DNA of 64,000 nt from an uncultured Dechloromonas sp. (GCF_945957265.1 NZ_CAMFKO010000016.1:18460-82459), one strand, 5' to 3'; positions 36,747-46,000 are shown, counted from the stretch's first letter. The notes: generated by a model from the letters alone, not told the origin. Translations and numbers: made by a program.

Positions 36747-39700
36747 ATGAGCCAACGCTTCAACCTGTCCGACTGGACCCTGCACCACCGCACGCTGGTC
36801 GGTTTCTTCCTGCTCGCCATCGCGCTGATGGGCATCCTGGCCTACGGCAAGCTGGGTCAGGCCGAGGACCCGCCCTTCACCTTCAAGCTCATGGTGGTGC
36901 GCAGCTTCTGGCCGGGCGCCACGGCGCGCCAGGTCGAGCAGCAGCTGACCGACAAGATCGAACGAAAACTGCAGGAAACGCCCTACATCGACCGCGTGTC
37001 GAGCTTTTCCCGGCCCGGCGAGTCGACCGTGCTGTTCTTTGCCAAGGACAGCACGCCAGCGGCCAGCGTACCCGACGTCTACTACCAGGTGCGCAAGAAG
37101 ATCGGCGATATCCGCCACACCCTGCCCGCCGGCGTCCAGGGGCCCTTCTTCAACGACGAATACGGCGACGTGTACGGCAACATCTACGCGCTGACCGGCG
37201 ACGGCTTCGATTATCCGCAACTGAAGGATCGTGCCGAGCGCATCCGCGACGAACTGCTGCGCGTCCCCAATGTCGGCAAGGTCGATATTTTCGGGGTGCA
37301 GGAGGAAAAGATCTTCGTCGAGCTGTCGAACAGCAAGCTGGCCACGCTGGGCATCGACCAGACCGTCATCGTCCAGGCGCTGGCCCAACAGAACGCGGTG
37401 GTCGGCAGCGGCTTTTTCGAAACGCAGCAGGAGCGCATCCAGATTCGCCCGGGCGGCGCCTTCGATTCGCTCCAGGCGGTATCCGACACGCCGATTCGTG
37501 CCGGCAATCGCAGCTTCCGTCTCGGCGACATCGCCAGCGTCAGGCGCGGCACCATCGATCCGCCGGCCACCCAGGTCCGCTTTGGCGGCAAGCAGGCGCT
37601 GGCCATCGGCGTTTCCATGATCAAGGGCGGCGACATCATCCAGCTCGGCAAGGACCTCCAGACGCGCATCGCCGCAATACAGTCCAACCTGCCGGTCGGC
37701 GTCGAGATCGGGGAGGCGGCCAGCCAGCCCGACGCCGTCAAGCGCTCGGTGCAGGCCTTTGTCCAGTCGCTGGCCGAGGCGGTGCTGGTCGTCATGGCAG
37801 TCACCTTCATCAGCCTGGGCATCCGCACCGGCCTGGTCGTCGCCATCTCCATTCCGCTGGTGCTGGCCGCGACCTTCCTCGCCATGTCGTGGTTCAACGT
37901 CGGCCTCCACAAGGTATCGCTCGGCGCGCTGGTGCTGGCGCTCGGCCTGCTGGTGGACGACGCCATCATCGCCGTCGAAATGATGTGGGTGAAGATGGAA
38001 CAAGGCTGGGAACGCACCCGGGCCGCTTCCTTCGCCTACACCAGCACGGCCGGGCCGATGCTCTCCGGCACCCTGGTCACCGTCGCCGGCTTCATTCCCA
38101 TCGCCCTGGCCAAGTCGTCGACCGGCGAATACGCCTTCGCCTTCTTCCAGATCAACGCCGTGGCCCTGCTCATCTCGTGGCTGGCCGCCGTCATCGCGAT
38201 CCCCTGGCTCGGCTACAAGTTGCTCCCCGACCCGCGCGCCGCGCGCACGGCCGGCGCACTGGAACGCAAGGCCCCCGGCCTGGCCCGGCTGATCGACAGG
38301 CTCGGCCTCAACGGCCCGGCGCACGCCGAGGACCACGACGTCTACGACACGCCGTTCTACACCCGCTTCCGTACCCTGGTCGCCTGGTGCGTGCGGCGCC
38401 GCTGGCTGGTCATCGGCATCACCGCGCTGCTCTTCGTGCTGTCCATCGTCGGCATGGGCAAGGTGCAGAAACAGTTCTTTCCGAATTCGACCCGCCTCGA
38501 ACTCAACGTCGAACTGCGCCTGCCGGAAGGCGCCTCGCTCACCGCCAGCGACGCCGAAGCCCGGCGCCTCGAGCAATGGCTGGCGCAAGACAAGGTCGAG
38601 CACGACGATTTCGCGCACTACATCGCCTATGTCGGCTCCGGCACGCCGCGCTACTACCTGAGCCTCGACCAGCAGCTGGCAGCGAACAACCTCAGCCAGT
38701 TCGTCATCGTGACGAATAGCGTCGAATCCCGCGAGGCCCTGCGCGAACGCCTGATCCGGCTGTACGACAGCGAGGCTTTCGGGGCCCGCGCCAGCATCAG
38801 CCGCATCGAGAACGGGCCGCCGGTCGGCTACCCGGTGCAGTACCGGATCTCCGGCGAGGACGCCGACATCCTGCGCCGCAAGGCGGCCGATATCGCCGCG
38901 GCCATGCGCAAGTCTCCCGAGCTGAGCAACATCAACCTGGACTGGAGCGAACTGTCGAAATCGGTCGAAATCGAGATCGACCAGGACAAGGCGCGCCTTC
39001 TCGGCGTTTCCAGCCAGGACATCGGCGCGCTGCTGAATATGTCGCTGAACGGCTATGTCATGACCAGCTTCCGCGAAGGCGAGAAGACCATCGACGTGGT
39101 CCTGCGCGGCGACCGGGAGGAGCGCAATTACCTCTCGGCACTGCCCGATCTTTCGATACCGACGCGTTCCGGAAAGAGCGTGCCGCTCAGCCAGATCGCC
39201 CGCCTGAAGCATGGCTTCGAGCCCGGCCTGATCTGGCGGCGCGACCGGCTGCCGACGATCACGGTGCGCGCCAACCTGTACGGCAAGACGCAGCCGGCGA
39301 CCCTTGTCGACCGCCTCAGGCCGGACATCGACGCCATCCAGGCCACGCTGCCCGAAGGCTACCGCATCGCCACCGGCGGCTCGGTGGAGGAATCCGCCAA
39401 GGGCTCCGGCTCGGTGATGGCCGGCATCCCGCTCTTTGTGCTGGCGGTCGTCACCATCCTGATGATCCAGTTGCAGAGCGTGTCGCGGGTCGCCATGGTA
39501 CTGCTCACGGCGCCGCTGGGCATCATCGGTATCGCGCTCTTCCTGCTCGTCTTCAACAAGCCCTTCGGCTTCATGGCGCTGCTCGGCACCATCGCGCTGT
39601 TCGGGATGATCATGCGCAACTCGGTCATCCTCGTCGACCAGATCGAACAGGACCTGGCGGCCGGCAAGGCCAGGCGGGAGGCGATCATCGAATCGACCGT

Positions 39701-39890
39701 CCGCCGCTTCCGCCCCATCGTCCTCACCGCCGCGGCTGCCGTACTGGCGATGATCCCGCTGTCGCGCAACGACTTCTTTGGCCCCATGGCCGTCGCCATC
39801 ATGGGCGGCCTGATCGTCGCCACCGCCCTGACCCTGCTCTTCCTGCCGGCGCTGTATGCGGCCTGGTACAAGGTGAAAAGCAGTAGCTAG
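36747..39890 (+). CDS. RND family multidrug efflux permease
   Basis: Proton-driven inner-membrane pump of 1047 residues with the twelve-helix, two-large-periplasmic-loop plan. TM1 is FFLLAIALMGILAYGKLGQAEDP. The paired Asp of TM4 is in LGLLVDDAIIAVEMMW; further permease motifs are GTLVTVAGFIPIALAKSSTGEY and TM10-12 (LLGTIALFGMIMRNSVILVDQIEQD). The relatively short loops and the AEDPPFTFK segment place it in the HAE1-like group close to VexF/MexF-type exporters; the substrate cannot be deduced. The stop codon lies inside an inverted heptad-repeat element. Confidence 0.93.
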   Translation: MSQRFNLSDWTLHHRTLVGFFLLAIALMGILAYGKLGQAEDPPFTFKLMVVRSFWPGATARQVEQQLTDKIERKLQETPYIDRVSSFSRPGESTVLFFAKDSTPAASVPDVYYQVRKKIGDIRHTLPAGVQGPFFNDEYGDVYGNIYALTGDGFDYPQLKDRAERIRDELLRVPNVGKVDIFGVQEEKIFVELSNSKLATLGIDQTVIVQALAQQNAVVGSGFFETQQERIQIRPGGAFDSLQAVSDTPIRAGNRSFRLGDIASVRRGTIDPPATQVRFGGKQALAIGVSMIKGGDIIQLGKDLQTRIAAIQSNLPVGVEIGEAASQPDAVKRSVQAFVQSLAEAVLVVMAVTFISLGIRTGLVVAISIPLVLAATFLAMSWFNVGLHKVSLGALVLALGLLVDDAIIAVEMMWVKMEQGWERTRAASFAYTSTAGPMLSGTLVTVAGFIPIALAKSSTGEYAFAFFQINAVALLISWLAAVIAIPWLGYKLLPDPRAARTAGALERKAPGLARLIDRLGLNGPAHAEDHDVYDTPFYTRFRTLVAWCVRRRWLVIGITALLFVLSIVGMGKVQKQFFPNSTRLELNVELRLPEGASLTASDAEARRLEQWLAQDKVEHDDFAHYIAYVGSGTPRYYLSLDQQLAANNLSQFVIVTNSVESREALRERLIRLYDSEAFGARASISRIENGPPVGYPVQYRISGEDADILRRKAADIAAAMRKSPELSNINLDWSELSKSVEIEIDQDKARLLGVSSQDIGALLNMSLNGYVMTSFREGEKTIDVVLRGDREERNYLSALPDLSIPTRSGKSVPLSQIARLKHGFEPGLIWRRDRLPTITVRANLYGKTQPATLVDRLRPDIDAIQATLPEGYRIATGGSVEESAKGSGSVMAGIPLFVLAVVTILMIQLQSVSRVAMVLLTAPLGIIGIALFLLVFNKPFGFMALLGTIALFGMIMRNSVILVDQIEQDLAAGKARREAIIESTVRRFRPIVLTAAAAVLAMIPLSRNDFFGPMAVAIMGGLIVATALTLLFLPALYAAWYKVKSSS

Positions 39891-39979
39891 TCGCTGGTTA
39901 CTGGTGTTTTTAGCAAAAACAAGGGGCGCCACGGCGCCCCAAACTTCGCTAACAACCAACGACCAATAACTAGCGACTA
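39884..39979. repeat. Inverted heptad-repeat intergenic element, copy 3, with a GC hairpin
   Basis: The left arm (39884-39906) contains CTAGTCG CTGGTTA CTGGTGT units. The right arm (39946-39979) has the inverse units CGCTAAC AACCAAC GACCAAT AACTAGC GACTA. Between them lie GTTTTTAGCAAAAAC and a perfect GC hairpin GGGGCGCC-AC-GGCGCCCC (39923-39940). The TAG stops of the RND permease and of the convergent DUF4124 gene both lie inside the arms. Confidence 0.78.
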
Positions 39980-40432
39980 CTTCAGGTTCCCCAGTTCCTT
40001 CTGGATGGCCTGGATGTTCCGCTCGTGCTGTCCGACGCGGTCGCGATACGGCGCGGTCCGGTCGCTCGGGCCGCCTTTGGCGGCTTCCTGCTCGGCCAGT
40101 TCCTTCCTCGCCTGCTCAAGGTTGCGCTGCTCGCCGGCCAGCTCCTGCTCGAGAATATGGCGACGATCGCCGTCGCGGGCCTTCTGGGCATCCTCGGCGA
40201 CGCGCGGGAAGCCGCTCGGCGAGGGATTCGCGGCCGCACCCGCCGGCTTGGCCTTGGGCGCAGGCAAGGAATTCTCGGGACCGCTGGAGATCACCTTGCA
40301 GTTCTTGTCGAGGCGCGAACTGGAATAGGTCGTGCTGCCATTGGTGTCCGTGCATTTGTAGATGGTCTGCGCCGAAACCTGGAGCGGAATCAAGGCAACC
40401 AGCAAGGCAAGTGAACTGCGTGTCATCGTCAT
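39977..40432 (-). CDS. DUF4124 domain periplasmic protein
   Basis: 151 residues: Sec signal (about 5-21, VSA-QT), a DUF4124 domain (QTIYKCTDTNGSTTYSSSR, 22-60) and a charged coiled-coil C-terminal half (EQELAGEQRNLEQARKELAE). DUF4124 proteins are small periplasmic proteins of unknown function, often found near glnA/ntrBC in betaproteobacteria. Two ATGs (MTMTRSS) occur two codons apart; the first is used. A glnA terminator lies between it and glnA, so it probably has its own promoter. Confidence 0.85.
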   Translation of the reverse strand: MTMTRSSLALLVALIPLQVSAQTIYKCTDTNGSTTYSSSRLDKNCKVISSGPENSLPAPKAKPAGAAANPSPSGFPRVAEDAQKARDGDRRHILEQELAGEQRNLEQARKELAEQEAAKGGPSDRTAPYRDRVGQHERNIQAIQKELGNLK

Positions 40433-40491
40433 CGATCCTTGTAACTTTTTCAGTGTACCGGACTTAACGGCAGGCCCAGGAAAAAGTGGAC

Positions 40492-40519
40492 AAAAAAAGG
40501 GCGGGAAACCCGCCCTTTT
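40492..40519 (-). terminator. Rho-independent terminator of glnA
   Basis: GGGCGGG (40499-40505) and CCCGCCC (40509-40515) with an AAA loop. On the minus strand the stem is followed by seven T residues. It lies 15 bases after the glnA stop. Confidence 0.93.
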
Positions 40520-40533
40520 CGTAACAGCGCCGA

Positions 40534-41949
40534 TTACAGGCTGTAGTACAGGTCGAATTCGACCGGGTGGGTCGTCATGCGAACCTTGTTCACTTCTTCC
40601 ATCTTCAGGGCGATGAAGGCATCGATCCAGTCGTTGGAGAAGACGCCGCCACGGGTCAGGAACTCGCGATCCTTGTCCAGGTTTTCCAGCGCTTCTTCGA
40701 GGGAGGCGCAGACGGTCGGGATCTGCGCGTCTTCTTCCGGCGGCAGGTCGTACAGGTTCTTGGAAGCCGGATCGCCCGGGTGGATCTTGTTCTGAACGCC
40801 GTCCAGGCCGGCCATCAGCAGGGCGGCGAAGCACAGGTACGGGTTGGACAGGGGATCCGGGAAGCGGGCTTCGACGCGACGACCCTTGGTCGAGGCAACG
40901 AACGGGATGCGGATGGAAGCGGAACGGTTCTTGGCGGAGTAGGCCAGCTTGACCGGTGCTTCGTAGTGCGGAACCAGACGCTTGTAGGAGTTGGTACCCG
41001 GGTTGGTGATCGCGTTCAGGGCCTTGGCGTGCTTGATGATGCCGCCGATGTAGTAGATCGCGAATTCGGACAGGCCGGCATAGCCGTCACCGGCGAACAG
41101 GTTCTTGCCGTCCTTCCAGACGGACTGGTGAACGTGCATGCCCGAACCGTTGTCGCCAACGATCGGCTTCGGCATGAAGGTGGCGGTCTTGCCGTACTGG
41201 TGAGCCACGTTGTGGGTCACGTACTTCTGGATCTGGGTCCAGTCGGCGCGCTGCACCAGGGTGCTGAACTTGGTGCCGATTTCGCACTGGCCGGCGTTGG
41301 CCACTTCGTGGTGGTGAACTTCGACCGGCACGCCCAGGGCTTCCAGGGTCAGGACCATGGCGGAGCGGATGTCGTGCAGGCTGTCGACCGGCGGGACCGG
41401 GAAGTAGCCGCCCTTGACGGACGGACGGTGACCGGTGGCGCCTTGGCCTTCGTTCTTCTCGCCGGCGCCCCAGGAGGCTTCGGCAGAGTGGATCTTGAGG
41501 TTGCAGCCGGACATGTCGACAGACCACTCGACGCCGTCGAAGATGAAGAATTCGGGTTCCGGACCGAAGTAGGCGGTGTCGCCCAGGCCGGAGGACTTCA
41601 GGTAGGCTTCGGCGCGCTTGGCGATGGAGCGCGGGTCGCGGTCGTAGCCGCGGCCGTCGGTCGGATCGACGACGTCACAGGTCAGGACAACGGTAGTTTC
41701 GTCGAAGAACGGGTCGACGTAGGCGGTGGCCGGGTCCGGCATCAGCAGCATGTCGGAAGCCTGAATGCCCTTCCAGCCGGCGATGGACGAACCGTCGAAG
41801 GCGTGGCCGCTCTCGAACTTGTCTTCGTCGAAGTGGGAAACCGGCACGGTGACGTGCTGTTCCTTGCCACGGGTGTCGGTGAAACGGAAATCGACGAACT
41901 TGGCGTCGTTTTCCTTGACCATCTTCATCACGTCTTGCGGGGTTGCCAT
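40534..41949 (-). CDS. glnA: Glutamine synthetase, type I
   Basis: Assimilates ammonia into glutamine; dodecameric cytoplasmic enzyme. 471 residues: [20 protein letters not shown], the catalytic DGSSIAGW segment, the [21 protein letters not shown] metal/ATP site (read in parts), [17 protein letters not shown], and the adenylylation-site Tyr in [10 protein letters not shown] (GSI-beta). It is therefore subject to GlnE adenylylation. The start is the ATG behind GGAGACTGACTCTT. Transcription is predicted from a sigma-54 promoter with two upstream NtrC sites. Confidence 0.98.
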   Translation of the reverse strand: MATPQDVMKMVKENDAKFVDFRFTDTRGKEQHVTVPVSHFDEDKFESGHAFDGSSIAGWKGIQASDMLLMPDPATAYVDPFFDETTVVLTCDVVDPTDGRGYDRDPRSIAKRAEAYLKSSGLGDTAYFGPEPEFFIFDGVEWSVDMSGCNLKIHSAEASWGAGEKNEGQGATGHRPSVKGGYFPVPPVDSLHDIRSAMVLTLEALGVPVEVHHHEVANAGQCEIGTKFSTLVQRADWTQIQKYVTHNVAHQYGKTATFMPKPIVGDNGSGMHVHQSVWKDGKNLFAGDGYAGLSEFAIYYIGGIIKHAKALNAITNPGTNSYKRLVPHYEAPVKLAYSAKNRSASIRIPFVASTKGRRVEARFPDPLSNPYLCFAALLMAGLDGVQNKIHPGDPASKNLYDLPPEEDAQIPTVCASLEEALENLDKDREFLTRGGVFSNDWIDAFIALKMEEVNKVRMTTHPVEFDLYYSL

Positions 41950-42020
41950 AAGAGTCAGTCTCCAAAGAAAACAAGGTGCCGGCAGAACCGGCGACAATCA
42001 ATATTCAGCCCCAAGCCTTT

Positions 42021-42036
42021 AGCAGAATGCGTGCCA
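42021..42036 (-). promoter_or_regulatory. Sigma-54 promoter of glnA
   Basis: The minus strand reads TGGCACGCATTCTGCT, matching the -24/-12 consensus TGGCACG-N4-TTGCW at all but one position, with GG and GC exactly 10 bases apart. It lies about 70 bases upstream of the glnA ATG, giving a leader of about 60 nt. Two NtrC-type enhancer sites lie about 100 and 130 bases upstream. Confidence 0.9.
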
Positions 42037-42098
42037 ACCGCCGAGGTCAATTTTTCTATTCTGCCACAACGAGATGCCCGCGATAAGCAGAGAATGGG

Positions 42099-42115
42099 CG
42101 CACCATAATCGTGCC
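42099..42115 (-). promoter_or_regulatory. NtrC binding site 1 of glnA
   Basis: CGCACCATAATCGTGCC matches the dyad TGCACCA-N3-TGGTGCA in the core GCACCA...GTGC half-sites. Its centre is about 97 bases upstream of the expected glnA start site and 31 bases (three helical turns) from site 2. Confidence 0.82.
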
Positions 42116-42129
42116 ACGACGCAAAAGAG

Positions 42130-42146
42130 CGCACTATTTTGGTGCA
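42130..42146 (-). promoter_or_regulatory. NtrC binding site 2 of glnA, inside the CDF gene 3' end
   Basis: CGCACTATTTTGGTGCA is a near-perfect NtrC dyad (GCACTA-TTT-TGGTGC). It overlaps the last codons and stop of the cation transporter gene, so the enhancer sequence constrains that protein's C-terminus. Same helical face as site 1. Confidence 0.85.
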
Positions 42147-43303
42147 ATCATGCAATTAAGCGAAATACTGCGCACCACGGCATGGCCGCGCAGGCGCTCG
42201 GCGATCCCCTCTTCCGCCAGCCTGAGCGCCTCGCCATTCTCGAAAAACGCATGCCCGAGGAAAACCTCGACCTCGACCTTGCCGTCGAGGTAATGCAGCA
42301 CGATCTTCTCCGGCGCCGGCAAATCCGCCAGCAGGGGCTGCAAGTCGCGGAGCAACACGTCGCGCGACGGCAGGCGCGGGATCACGAAGCCGGGGTCCCG
42401 GTCATCTTCCGGATCGATATGGACCAGCACGTCGAGCACCTCGGTGTGCTCGCGCAATACGCGGGCCCGCGCCGATTCGGCAATGCGATGCCCCTCGGAA
42501 ACGCTGATCCGCGCATCGACCTGGACATGGGCATCGACCAGCGCCTGGTGCGCCATGCGCCGCGTGCGCAGCTGGTGAAGGCCGAGCACGCCCGGCGTCG
42601 CCACCAGCGTCCGGCGGATGGCGTCGACCTGCGCCGCGTCGAGTCCGGTATCGATCAGTTCCCGGAAGGCGCCCCACGACAGCTCGGCCCCCATGCGCAG
42701 GATCATGAAGCCCATCAGCGCGGCCGCCAGCAGGTCGAGAAAGGACCAGCCAAGCAGCGCGCCGCCGATGCCGACCACCACGACCAGCGCCGACGCCGCA
42801 TCGGCCCGGGTATGCAGCGCGTTGGCGGTGAGCAGCTGGGAGCGCTGGCGCTCGGCGACGCGGATCAGGTAGCGGTACAGCCCTTCCTTGGAGATCACGG
42901 TGGCAATCGCTACCCACAGGGCGGACAGTTCGACGACCGGCAGCGCATCGATGTGCTGCAGGCGCATCCCGGATTCCCACAGGATGCCGCCGCCGATCAG
43001 GGCCAGCGACGCTCCGAGCACCAGCGTCGCCCCGGTTTCCATGCGGGCATGGCCGTAGGGGTGGGCCTCGTCGGCCGGATGGGCGCTCTGGCGACTGGCG
43101 TAGATGACCAGGAAGTCGGAAAGCAGATCGGAGAAGGAATGCAGGCCGTGCGCCACCAGCGACTGGGAATGCGCCAGCCAGCCGACGACGAGCTGGGCAA
43201 CGGTCATCAGCAGATTGACGGCGACGCTGCCCCAGGTTGCCTTCTGCGCCTCGGCGGCCCGTTCGGCCAACGCCGCCGCTGCCGGGTGATCCCCTTGTGC
43301 CAT
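42134..43303 (-). CDS. Cation diffusion facilitator (CDF) family transporter
   Basis: Inner-membrane metal(II)/H+ antiporter. 389 residues with six helices and the CDF metal ligands HSFSDLLSD (TM2) and HTRADAASAL (TM5). The cytoplasmic domain is extended: after the usual ferredoxin-like fold (about 210-295) comes a further segment to residue 389 with KIVLHYLDGKVEVEVFL. The metal (Zn, Fe, Co, Mn) cannot be assigned. The last codons overlap an NtrC site of glnA. It is divergent from the rhodanese-nadA pair. Confidence 0.9.
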   Translation of the reverse strand: MAQGDHPAAAALAERAAEAQKATWGSVAVNLLMTVAQLVVGWLAHSQSLVAHGLHSFSDLLSDFLVIYASRQSAHPADEAHPYGHARMETGATLVLGASLALIGGGILWESGMRLQHIDALPVVELSALWVAIATVISKEGLYRYLIRVAERQRSQLLTANALHTRADAASALVVVVGIGGALLGWSFLDLLAAALMGFMILRMGAELSWGAFRELIDTGLDAAQVDAIRRTLVATPGVLGLHQLRTRRMAHQALVDAHVQVDARISVSEGHRIAESARARVLREHTEVLDVLVHIDPEDDRDPGFVIPRLPSRDVLLRDLQPLLADLPAPEKIVLHYLDGKVEVEVFLGHAFFENGEALRLAEEGIAERLRGHAVVRSISLNCMIAPK

Positions 43304-43351
43304 GTGCTGTGCCCTATACTATGGGTCTGAGATTCTAGCAGCAGGATAGTT

Positions 43352-43804
43352 ATGGGAAAGTTAACGGATATTCTGAACCTCGCCGCCGAACGCGGCCGCG
43401 CGCTCGAACGCCCCTACCTGGGCGAGCTGACCCCCGCCGAAGCGCACACGCTATTGCAGCAGGCCCCCGGCGCCCGGCTGGTCGACGTCCGCACCCGCGC
43501 CGAGCAGGACTGGGTCGGCCGCGTCCCCGGCGCCGTCGAAATCGAGTGGAACCAGTACCCGGGCGGCGTGCGCAACCCCAACTTCGTCGCCGAACTGCAG
43601 CGCCAGGTCGATCCGCAAGCGCTGGTCGTCTTCCTTTGCCGCAGCGGCGCGCGCTCCATCGGCGCCGCCACGGCCGCCACCGCAGCCGGCTACAACAGCT
43701 GCTACAACATCCTCGAAGGCTTCGAGGGCGACAAGGATGCCAACGGGCATCGCGGCAACATCGGCGGCTGGCGCAAGGCCGGCCTGCCGTGGATTCAGGG
43801 ATAA
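43352..43804 (+). CDS. Rhodanese-domain protein
   Basis: 150-residue single-domain cytoplasmic rhodanese. The active-site loop is LCRSGARSIGA with the persulfide Cys; LVDVRTRAEQDWVGRVPGAVEIEW is the conserved N-terminal part and GHRGNIGGWRKAGLPW the end. It may carry sulfane sulfur. It lies 44 bases upstream of nadA, an Fe-S enzyme, so a role in sulfur supply or simply co-expression is plausible. Confidence 0.92.
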   Translation: MGKLTDILNLAAERGRALERPYLGELTPAEAHTLLQQAPGARLVDVRTRAEQDWVGRVPGAVEIEWNQYPGGVRNPNFVAELQRQVDPQALVVFLCRSGARSIGAATAATAAGYNSCYNILEGFEGDKDANGHRGNIGGWRKAGLPWIQG

Positions 43805-43848
43805 TACCGCGCGGCCGAGAACCCATCGGCGCCATTCAGAGACCAGCA

Positions 43849-44946
43849 ATGCAGACTGCCACCCTTTCCTTCTCCCCGTTCAACGCGCTGTCCGACGAGG
43901 CCTGCCATGAGCGCATCCGCGCCGCCCGCGCCAAGCTCGGCAAGAAAGCCGTCATCCTCTGCCACCATTACCAGCGCGCCGACGTCTACCAGTACGCCGA
44001 CCTGACCGGCGATTCGCTGAAGCTGTCGCGCCTGGCTTCGCAGACCGATTCGGAATACGTCATCTTCTGCGGCGTGCACTTCATGGCCGAAGTCGCCGAC
44101 ATCATGACCGCCCCCAACCAGACGGCCATCCTGCCCGACCTCGCCGCCGGCTGCTCGATGGCCGACATGGCCAACCTGGCCAAGGTCGAGCGCTGCTGGC
44201 GCGAACTGAACGAAGTGCTGAACGCCGAAGAGGAAGTGACCCCGGTCACCTACATCAACTCGGCCGCCGACCTCAAGGCCTTCTGCGGCGAGCACGGCGG
44301 CATCGTGTGCACCTCGTCGAACGCCGGCACCATCGCCAAGTGGGCCTTCGAGCGCCGTCCCAAGGTGCTCTTCTTCCCCGACCAGCACCTCGGCCGGTGG
44401 ACCGGCCACAACATGGGCTTCGCCATGGACGAGATGGTCGTCTGGGACCCCGATCTCGAACTCGGCGGCCTGACCCCGGCCCAGATCAGGAAGGCGCGCA
44501 TCCTGCTGTGGAAGGGCCACTGCTCGGTGCACCAGATGTTCCAGAAGTCGCACATCGACGCCTTCCGCGCCAAGTACCCGGAAGGCAAGGTCATCGCCCA
44601 TCCGGAATGCAATTTCGAGGTCTGTGCCGCGTCCGATTACGTCGGCTCGACCGAGCACATCGTCAAGACCATCAAGGAAGCGCCGGAAGGCACGCGCTGG
44701 CTGGTCGGCACCGAACTGAACCTGGTCGACCGCCTGGCCAAGGAGGTGCTGCCGCAGAACAAGATCGTGCAGTTCATGGCGACCACCATCTGCATGTGCT
44801 CGACGATGCAGCGCATCGACCCGCAGCACCTGGCGTGGACCCTGGAAAACCTGGCCGAGGGCAAGGTGGTCAATGCCATCCGGGTTCCGGAACATGAAGC
44901 CAGGCTGGCCAAGCTGGCGCTCGACCGGATGCTGGAAATTTCCTGA
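43849..44946 (+). CDS. nadA: Quinolinate synthase NadA
   Basis: [4Fe-4S] enzyme condensing iminoaspartate with dihydroxyacetone phosphate to quinolinate for NAD. 365 residues: ILCHHYQRADVYQYADLTGDS near the start, the three cluster cysteines (LAAGCSMADMA, HPECNFEVC, and the final CMCSTMQ), WKGHCSVHQMF, and TSSNAGTIAKWA. The start is the ATG before TATLSFSPF. Cys pairs in the last motif fit the proteobacterial long-form enzyme. A GC hairpin without T-tract follows. Confidence 0.97.
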   Translation: MQTATLSFSPFNALSDEACHERIRAARAKLGKKAVILCHHYQRADVYQYADLTGDSLKLSRLASQTDSEYVIFCGVHFMAEVADIMTAPNQTAILPDLAAGCSMADMANLAKVERCWRELNEVLNAEEEVTPVTYINSAADLKAFCGEHGGIVCTSSNAGTIAKWAFERRPKVLFFPDQHLGRWTGHNMGFAMDEMVVWDPDLELGGLTPAQIRKARILLWKGHCSVHQMFQKSHIDAFRAKYPEGKVIAHPECNFEVCAASDYVGSTEHIVKTIKEAPEGTRWLVGTELNLVDRLAKEVLPQNKIVQFMATTICMCSTMQRIDPQHLAWTLENLAEGKVVNAIRVPEHEARLAKLALDRMLEIS

Positions 44947-44954
44947 AAAGCCTG

Positions 44955-44986
44955 TGCTGCCGGGCAAGAGGACCAGCCCGGCAGCA
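44955..44986 (+). terminator. Hairpin after nadA, weak terminator candidate
   Basis: A perfect 11-bp stem TGCTGCCGGGC / GCCCGGCAGCA with a 10-base loop, nine bases after the nadA stop. No T-tract follows, so it may act with Rho or stabilise the 3' end. Confidence 0.55.
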
Positions 44987-45226
44987 TCCGTGATCAGGAT
45001 AGCGGAGCCCGATCCGGGTCATCGAAAAGCAGCTTCGGGATCACTCTCCGACGCGATGACCGGAAACGCTTGCTCCCCGCTCGCTCCCCCGACAACGACG
45101 ACTTCTTCTCCCCGGCCAAAAAAAATGCCGGCTGCCGCACGTCGAAAGCGCCAGCTCAATCGCCTCGAATACGAAACATTCATGCTGCAATAATCGGCAC
45201 TGCGCGGTAATCTAGGGTTTCCGACG
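44987..45226. other. Intergenic region between nadA and the EEP gene
   Basis: About 240 bases without a convincing gene. A 45-codon frame (ATG at 45056) ends in a TAA before the next gene, but it has poor composition, no Shine-Dalgarno and no recognisable motif. The segment is noticeably less GC-rich than its surroundings around 45100-45215 and probably contains the promoter of the EEP-clsB pair. Confidence 0.5.
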
Positions 45227-45247
45227 ATGCCGTCCGCCAGAACCCGA

Positions 45248-46000
45248 ATGAGCAGCCTCCACATCACGACGTTCAACATCCACAAGGGCTTTTCGCAATT
45301 CAACCGGCGGATGATGGTGCATGAACTGCGCGACCGGCTGCGCCACCTGAACTCGGATATCGTTTTCCTGCAGGAGGTTCAGGGCCTGCACCTCGGTCAC
45401 GCCGAGAACCACGACAACTGGCCGGATTCGCCGCAGCACGAGTTCCTCGCCGAGGAAGTCTGGGCCGACTGCGCCTACGGCCGCAACATGATCTACGACC
45501 ACGGCCATCACGGCAACGCCATCCTCTCCCGCTTTCCCATCCTGAACAGCCACAACCAGGATGTCACCCACCTGCAGTTCGAAAAACGCGGCCTGCTGCA
45601 TTGCCAGATCAAGCTACCGCAGGGGCCAGCGGCGCATTGCGTGTGCGTGCACCTGTCGCTGTTCGGCTACTCGCGCCGCCGGCAGATGGAGGCCCTGGCC
45701 GACTACCTCGACACGATGGCCGACCCGAACGCGCCGCTGATCATCGCCGGCGACTTCAACGACTGGGGCAACCGCGCCGGCGAACACCTGGCCCGGCGAC
45801 TCGGCCTGCACGAGGTGTTCAGCGGGCCGAGCGGCCGGCCGGCGCGCAGCTTCCCGGCGGCGATGCCGATGTTCCGCCTCGACCGCATCTACATCCGCGG
45901 GTTCGACGTCACGCAAACGCAGGTGCACCATGGCCTGCCCTGGTCCAAGCTGTCCGACCACGCCGCGCTTTCCGCGCACCTGGCGAGGCATGGCCGCTGA
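45248..46000 (+). CDS. Endonuclease/exonuclease/phosphatase (EEP) family protein, YbhP type
   Basis: 250 residues of the DNase I-like metal-dependent phosphoesterase fold: FNIHKGF, LQEVQGLH (metal Glu), NAILSRFPI, CVHLSLFGYSRRRQMEAL, AGDFNDWGNRAGE and SDHAALSAHL. A start seven codons upstream is also possible. It is paired with a clsB-like phospholipase-D gene in an 11-base overlap, the arrangement of E. coli ybhP-clsB, which suggests it acts with cardiolipin synthesis. Its true substrate (phospholipid headgroup, nucleic acid) is unknown. Confidence 0.88.
   Translation: MSSLHITTFNIHKGFSQFNRRMMVHELRDRLRHLNSDIVFLQEVQGLHLGHAENHDNWPDSPQHEFLAEEVWADCAYGRNMIYDHGHHGNAILSRFPILNSHNQDVTHLQFEKRGLLHCQIKLPQGPAAHCVCVHLSLFGYSRRRQMEALADYLDTMADPNAPLIIAGDFNDWGNRAGEHLARRLGLHEVFSGPSGRPARSFPAAMPMFRLDRIYIRGFDVTQTQVHHGLPWSKLSDHAALSAHLARHGR

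Noticed and set aside
45056..45193. 45-codon frame between nadA and the EEP gene
   Set aside because: No ribosome binding site, biased low-complexity composition and no recognisable motif.
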